NCBI GenBank assembly: GCA_961205875.1
Contig: OY540810.1
Coordinates: 4,526,001-4,590,000, forward strand
Direction of reading: 5' to 3'
Source of the DNA: Sialis fuliginosa
Lineage: Eukaryota > Arthropoda > Insecta > Megaloptera > Sialidae
Length of the DNA: 64,000 bases
Position 1 is the stretch's first letter; every line of letters begins with the position of its first letter. This document shows positions 59,579 through 64,000 of this stretch, one piece after another. A model generated the notes under the pieces. The model was not told where the DNA came from. It ran no database searches and worked only from the letters and a program-made list of their open reading frames with translations. A program made the position numbers and the translations under genes.

Positions 59579-59967
59579 GAACTAGTGGACCCGCCCCGGC
59601 TTCTCACGGGAGTTAATATTTCATTCCCTGTCACGTGTAGAGGGTTGTAATTAGTTTCATTAGATACAGCGGGAAAAATACCATGAGGATGGGGGTTTAA
59701 GGAGAAAAAGAACCCCTTATCTCGCATAGGAACCGAGATATTTATGATTTTTTATAATTTGATTTACTATTATTATCGTCACCGCTTATTCCTTATGTTA
59801 CCTACCTAACGCAACAAAATATATACTAAAACCTGACCAGAGAACATAAATATCTATGAATTAAAAAAAAACCATGTAAATCGGATAAGTGGTTCTCGAG
59901 TTATAAGCGCACGAACGGATATACAGAAAGACAGAGAGACGTTGAGCTTTATAATATAATGGATATA
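59579..59967 (+). repeat. LINE 3'-tail-like fragment
   Basis: It starts GAACTAGTGGACCCGCC and ends AAATCGGATAAGTGGTTCTC, then AAGCGCACGAACGGATATAC and ATAATATAATGGATATACCT. This is a typical interspersed tail in insect genomes. Non-coding. Confidence 0.5.
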
Positions 59968-60810
59968 CCTAAACATAATTTCACCAATGAATAAAGAAAA
60001 TGTTTTTATATAAAATAAAATTAAATTTTCTTTCAAAATGGAACGGTAGTTTTCTTTCATGAAAAAAAAAACTAAATAAACGTCACGTTTTTTAATATAA
60101 ATGAACTAAAATAAATTATATTAAAACATGAAAGAACAAAAATGAATATAAAACGTATTCGCAAAAGCAATTCTTAGAAAAAGGTATATTTCAAACACGA
60201 TAAAAACTAAATTAAATATTTACAAAAATACAATTAGCTTTGTAACAAAAAGCAAACTTAAAAGGAAAAAAATCACTTAGAAAGCAGTGAGTACATAATA
60301 TTAATTGAAACTTTAATATCTAAGAACAGGAAACATTTTTTTTTCTGAATATAGGTTAAACTCTAAAGAAAATTTATCGGCCTGAAAAGTCAACGGAAAA
60401 TTCAATTTCATAGAAAATTGAACACCTATATAACATATAAAATAAACTTTATTCAAGAAAGAAAAAGAAAAAAAAAACACACACACAAATTGGCAATGTT
60501 GTCCTACGATCACAAACTCTATTTTTTGTATAAAAGTTTTAGAGTCGATATTTCCGTTTTGTATTTCTTAAAAATACAGGAATTGTTGTATTAAGAAAAG
60601 AGATAATATTTATATTTTTGTTTACGAAACAAAAATTCCTCTCTTTATTACAGGAACAAGATAAAATAGCATATTGGTAAGATCAGGTTTATTTTTGTTA
60701 TTAACTGGATTTAAAGATTATATATTTTTAAAATAATGTAATATAGGAACGAAAAAATTAATATTATTATTAGATATATGTATCTTTAATGCTATTTAAA
60801 ATATAAAGTG
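59968..60810. other. AT-rich stretch, nothing recognised
   Basis: No exon or repeat limits are supported. Confidence 0.45.
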
Positions 60811-60865
60811 TGTCTTCGGATCCACGCATAAATGAATGTTGTAAGATAAAAAAAAATGAAACGAA

Positions 60866-62296
60866 GCCGGTCTCGAAGGTCTTCGGGCATTAGATAGTCT
60901 TAAAGATAATGGTGTAAGTTATATTTAAAAAAAAAACTGGAGTCTCCTCGATCGCGCCAAGCTGACATATTAACTATTCAACTTATTTGTTAAATTTTCA
61001 ATTTAAATTTCTTAATAATAGCCGAAGGCGGTTACGAAGGTCTTCGGGCATTAGATAGTCTTAAAGATAATGGTGTAAGCTATATTTAAAAAAAAACTGG
61101 AGTCTCTTCGATCGCGCCAAGCTGATATATTAACTATTCAAATTATTTGTTAAATTTTCAATTTAAATTTCTTAATAATAGCCGAAGGCGGTTACGAAGG
61201 TCTTCGGGCATTAGATAGTCTTAAAGATAATGGTGTAAGCTATATTTAAAAAAAAAAACTGGAGTCTCCTCGATCGCGCCAAGCTGACATATTAACTATT
61301 CAACTTATTTGTTAAATTTTCAATTTAAATTTCTTAATAATAGCCGAAGGCGGTTACGAAGGTCTTCGGGCATTAGATAGTCTTAAAGATAATGGTGTAA
61401 GCTATATTTAAAAAAAAACTGGAGTCTCTTCGATCGCGCCAAGCTGATATATTAACTATTCAAATTATTTGTTAAATTTTCAATTTAAATTTCTTAATAA
61501 TAGCCGAAGGCGGTTACGAAGGTCTTCGGGCATTAGATAGTCTTAAAGATAATGGTGTAAGCTATATTTAAAAAAAAACTGGAGTCTCCTCGATCGCGCT
61601 AAGCTGATATATTAACTATTCAACTTATTTGTTAAAATTTCAATTTAAATTTCATAATAACAGCCGAAGGCGGTTACGAAGTTCTTCGGGCATTAGATAG
61701 TCTTAAAGATAATGGTGTAAGCTATATTTAAAAAAAAACTGGAGTCTCTTCGATCGCGCCAAGCTGACATTTTAACTATTCAACTTTTTTGTTAAATTTT
61801 CAATTTAAATTTGTTAATAATAGCCGAAGGCGGTTACGAAGGTCTTCGGGCATTAGATAGTCTTAAAGATAATGGTGTAAGCTATATTTAAAAAAAAAAA
61901 CTGGAGTCTCCTCGATCGCGCCAAGCTGATATATTAACTATTCAACTTATTTGTTAAAATTTCAATTTAAATTTCATAATAACAGCCGAAGGCGGTTACG
62001 AAGTTCTTCGGGCATTAGATAGTCTTAAAGATAATGGTGTAAGCTATATTTAAAAAAAAACTGGAGTCTCTTCGATCGCGCCAAGCTGACATTTTAACTA
62101 TTCAACTTTTTTGTTAAATTTTCAATTTAAATTTGTTAATAATAGCCGAAGGCGGTTACGAAGGTCTTCGGGCATTAGATAGTCTTAAAGATAATGGTGT
62201 AAGCTATATTTAAAAAATAAACTGGAGTCTCCTCGATCGCGCCAAGCTGACATATTTACTATTCAACTTATTTGTTAAATTTTCAATTTAAAATTG
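60866..62296 (+). repeat. Tandem array, nine ~160-bp units in a dimeric pattern
   Basis: Units start at 60866, 61021, 61181, 61343, 61503, 61663, 61823, 61985 and 62145. Each carries GGTCTTCGGGCATTAGATAG, GATAATGGTGTAAGC, an A-run and GATCGCGCCAAGCTGA. Diagnostic differences alternate. Units 1 and 3 match each other, as do 2 and 4, 5 and 7, and 6 and 8, giving AB AB CD CD A. Unit 9 returns to type A. No reading frame is conserved. Confidence 0.95.
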
Positions 62297-62298
62297 TA

Positions 62299-62435
62299 AC
62301 ACAGCTATAAAAAAGTGCGGATCCAAAAAAGCGACCTAAATAACATTGTAGTATCGGTCGAGCATAGCCGAAATCCAAATTTATACTACAATAAGTCACT
62401 TTTTTGGCTCCGTACTATTTTTTGTGTAGTTGTGT
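62299..62435. repeat. Long imperfect hairpin at the end of the tandem array
   Basis: ACACAGCTATAAAAAAGTGC pairs with the inverse of its right side. GTGCGGATCCAAAAAAGCGAC-like sequence mirrors GTCACTTTTTTGGCTCCGTAC-like sequence, and GTAGTAT mirrors ATACTAC near the centre. A GGATCC phrase also sits just left of the array (60822). The array plus hairpin may be one mobile element. Confidence 0.75.
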
Positions 62436-62930
62436 AATCAATACATCGTTATTACAAACCCTTTAGAGAAACACAAATATTTAAAATTATATTTGTCGAG
62501 AGTTATACGTACATACATAATATATGGTCCATAATACAATCATTACGAATAAGTATGCAGAAAAAAAGTTTTCGCCGTTTTTTAATCAAACTGAAATATT
62601 TCAACACTTTTTAATAATGTATATCCAAGTCCCAATTCACATAAGCGAGTTTCATTATGTGAAGTAATGTCCTCAAAATACCTTCATTCAATTTGTACCC
62701 AATGAGGCACAGGAAAATAACTCGAGTGTTTTTGTATTTGGTGTTCCGTATAATCGGTATACGAAACTATAGTTTAATGTTTATTGTTATTTTATTTATA
62801 ATGACATAAAAAATTATTTATCGGAATAAAAAGTCGTGAAAATTTATGAATTGTTTTTGTATAGGTATACGCACGAAAATTTTATATTATTATTTGATAT
62901 AAAAATATAGTGAAACAGATAATTCGTACT

Positions 62931-63172
62931 ATTTCAAAGTAATTCGAAAAATTAAAAATCGACATAGGTAAACATCCGTATCCGGTTGAAAGATCGTTTT
63001 CAAAAATAGGACGTTTTCTTCCCAGACAAAAATTAATCTTAAATATAACATTTCACGCTTACAGATAGACAGACAGACACACAGACATCATGGTGAAAAT
63101 AGTCATAATGGATTCAGGGAAGGTCAAAAATGGATAATTCCATCAAAATCCAGATTTCGAAAAAAATCGGCT
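62931..63172 (+). repeat. Interspersed repeat, copy 2 (matches 41138)
   Basis: It shares the order AAAGTAATTCGAAAAATT, GGTAAACATCCGTATCCG, TTTTCTTCCCAGACAAAAA and CAGACAGACACACAG, and ends ATCGGCTTAACAATAC. It is longer than copy 1 by an internal segment (GTTGAAAGATCGTTTTC). Confidence 0.6.
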
Positions 63173-63404
63173 TAACAATACAACTCTATATTTCATATAC
63201 ATGGTATAAGAAAGTAAAAAAACAATAGTTTAATATTTACAATAACGTTAAAATACATACATCAGATATTATCGAAAACTTTTGTATTTAAAATACATTT
63301 CACATTAGTAACATATACACTCAATGAACTTTTCCAATAGTTCCAATTGTAGCTGTGATATAAATATATGACCTACTAGTCTTAAATAGGTTTCTGATTA
63401 AAAT

Positions 63405-63640
63405 CTTCGCTTGATTACGTTTCCAATTTATTGTAAGCTACAGTTTGATAACGGCGGAGAGAAAACGCAAGGAAAATATCCAAGTTTCCCAAGGTCGAGA
63501 AACGGAATTTTACGGGGCGAAAGTTTAAAGTGGTTTTGTAGAATTTTACTTACAAGAAATCATTATGGGTTTAATGTGGAGATTATCGCGGCGCTAGTAA
63601 TTTTAACTGATTTTTTGTCTGTGAGAAATGTCTTTCTTTA
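63405..63640. other. GC-richer island near the right edge, unassigned
   Basis: ATAACGGCGGAGAGAAAACG and ATTATCGCGGCGCTAG stand out. A 78-codon plus-strand frame shows no domain. The remaining sequence to 64000 is AT-rich and featureless. Confidence 0.25.
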
Positions 63641-64000
63641 TCAGTGAATCAGTGGTTTTTCATTACAGAGAGTTAAAATACAAACTTGTTATAGGAAATA
63701 AAATTATATTTATTATTGTTAGTGAATAATAAACATTCAATATTATTATCAATTAACTAACTATAAAATATAATATATGTGTGTATGTACTCGCTAATTA
63801 TATAGATTTTATTGTTTACAGTTAATAATTTATTACATATAATATACAGCCTGTCCCAAAAGTCTAGAAATCGTTTAATATTTTAAATGGATTAAATTTC
63901 TGATAAAAGGTTACTTACAAACGTTTCAGTGTTACAAAAAATATTGAATGATTAAATCTATTTGATCATATTTTGATGTAGCTACAGTTCCACAAACTTG

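Noticed and set aside
60866-62296. A CRISPR-like array
   Set aside because: The repeats are contiguous ~160-bp units without unique spacers, in a eukaryotic genome.
1-64000. LTR retroelements, Polintons or other virus-like elements
   Set aside because: I looked for long direct repeats with integrase, protease or capsid-type motifs and saw none.

Overview
This is AT-rich, gene-poor DNA from an arthropod, most likely an insect. The evidence is a Fat-type cadherin with very long introns, an intron-containing SIAH-like ubiquitin ligase, a Penelope-like retroelement fragment, several insect-style LINE 3' tails, and dozens of miniature DNA transposons. A sap-feeding hemipteran would fit, but nothing in the window fixes the order. 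No LTR retroelement, Polinton or other virus-like element was recognised.

Host genes. Two exons on the minus strand (38414-38523, then 24018-24225) join in frame across a 14.2-kb intron and encode parts of two consecutive cadherin repeats. The wording is closest to Fat-like (kugelei/FAT1-3 type) cadherins. The 25 kb upstream of the first exon (38524-64000) holds no recognised exon and looks like intron. On the plus strand a two-exon gene (20605-20652 and 21506-22975, 505 residues) encodes a SIAH-like protein with two successive RING-like plus SIAH-zinc-finger modules. If the cadherin gene continues to the left of 24018, this gene is nested antisense in its intron.

Repeats by region. 1-6000: a TA-flanked MITE family, a pogo-like remnant, an 8-bp-TSD MITE sitting in one of two copies of a local repeat, and a 747-bp foldback. 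7.5-9.7 kb: a compound inverted-repeat element. 10.5-13 kb: hAT-type and TA-type MITEs. 16.8-18.4 kb: a TTA-flanked MITE and another copy of the TA family. 20-21.4 kb: three MITEs, two of them in the SIAH-like intron. 27-31 kb: several MITEs, including a 1.35-kb hAT element that carries another repeat. 35.4-37.2 kb: a MITE next to a 790-bp foldback. 38.6-39.9 kb: a 5'-truncated Penelope-like element with long target duplications, followed by a LINE tail. 43-58 kb: more foldbacks and hAT MITEs, and a well-formed hammerhead ribozyme motif at 58.25 kb. 60.8-62.4 kb: nine tandem ~160-bp units in a dimeric higher-order pattern, ending in a long hairpin.

The main theme is that several unrelated hAT-type MITEs have precise 8-bp target duplications, and each carries its own short word repeated many times inside its ends. 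Four large inverted repeats lie among them and could form long hairpins if the region is transcribed. Everything was read by eye without database searches, so family names below class level are tentative.
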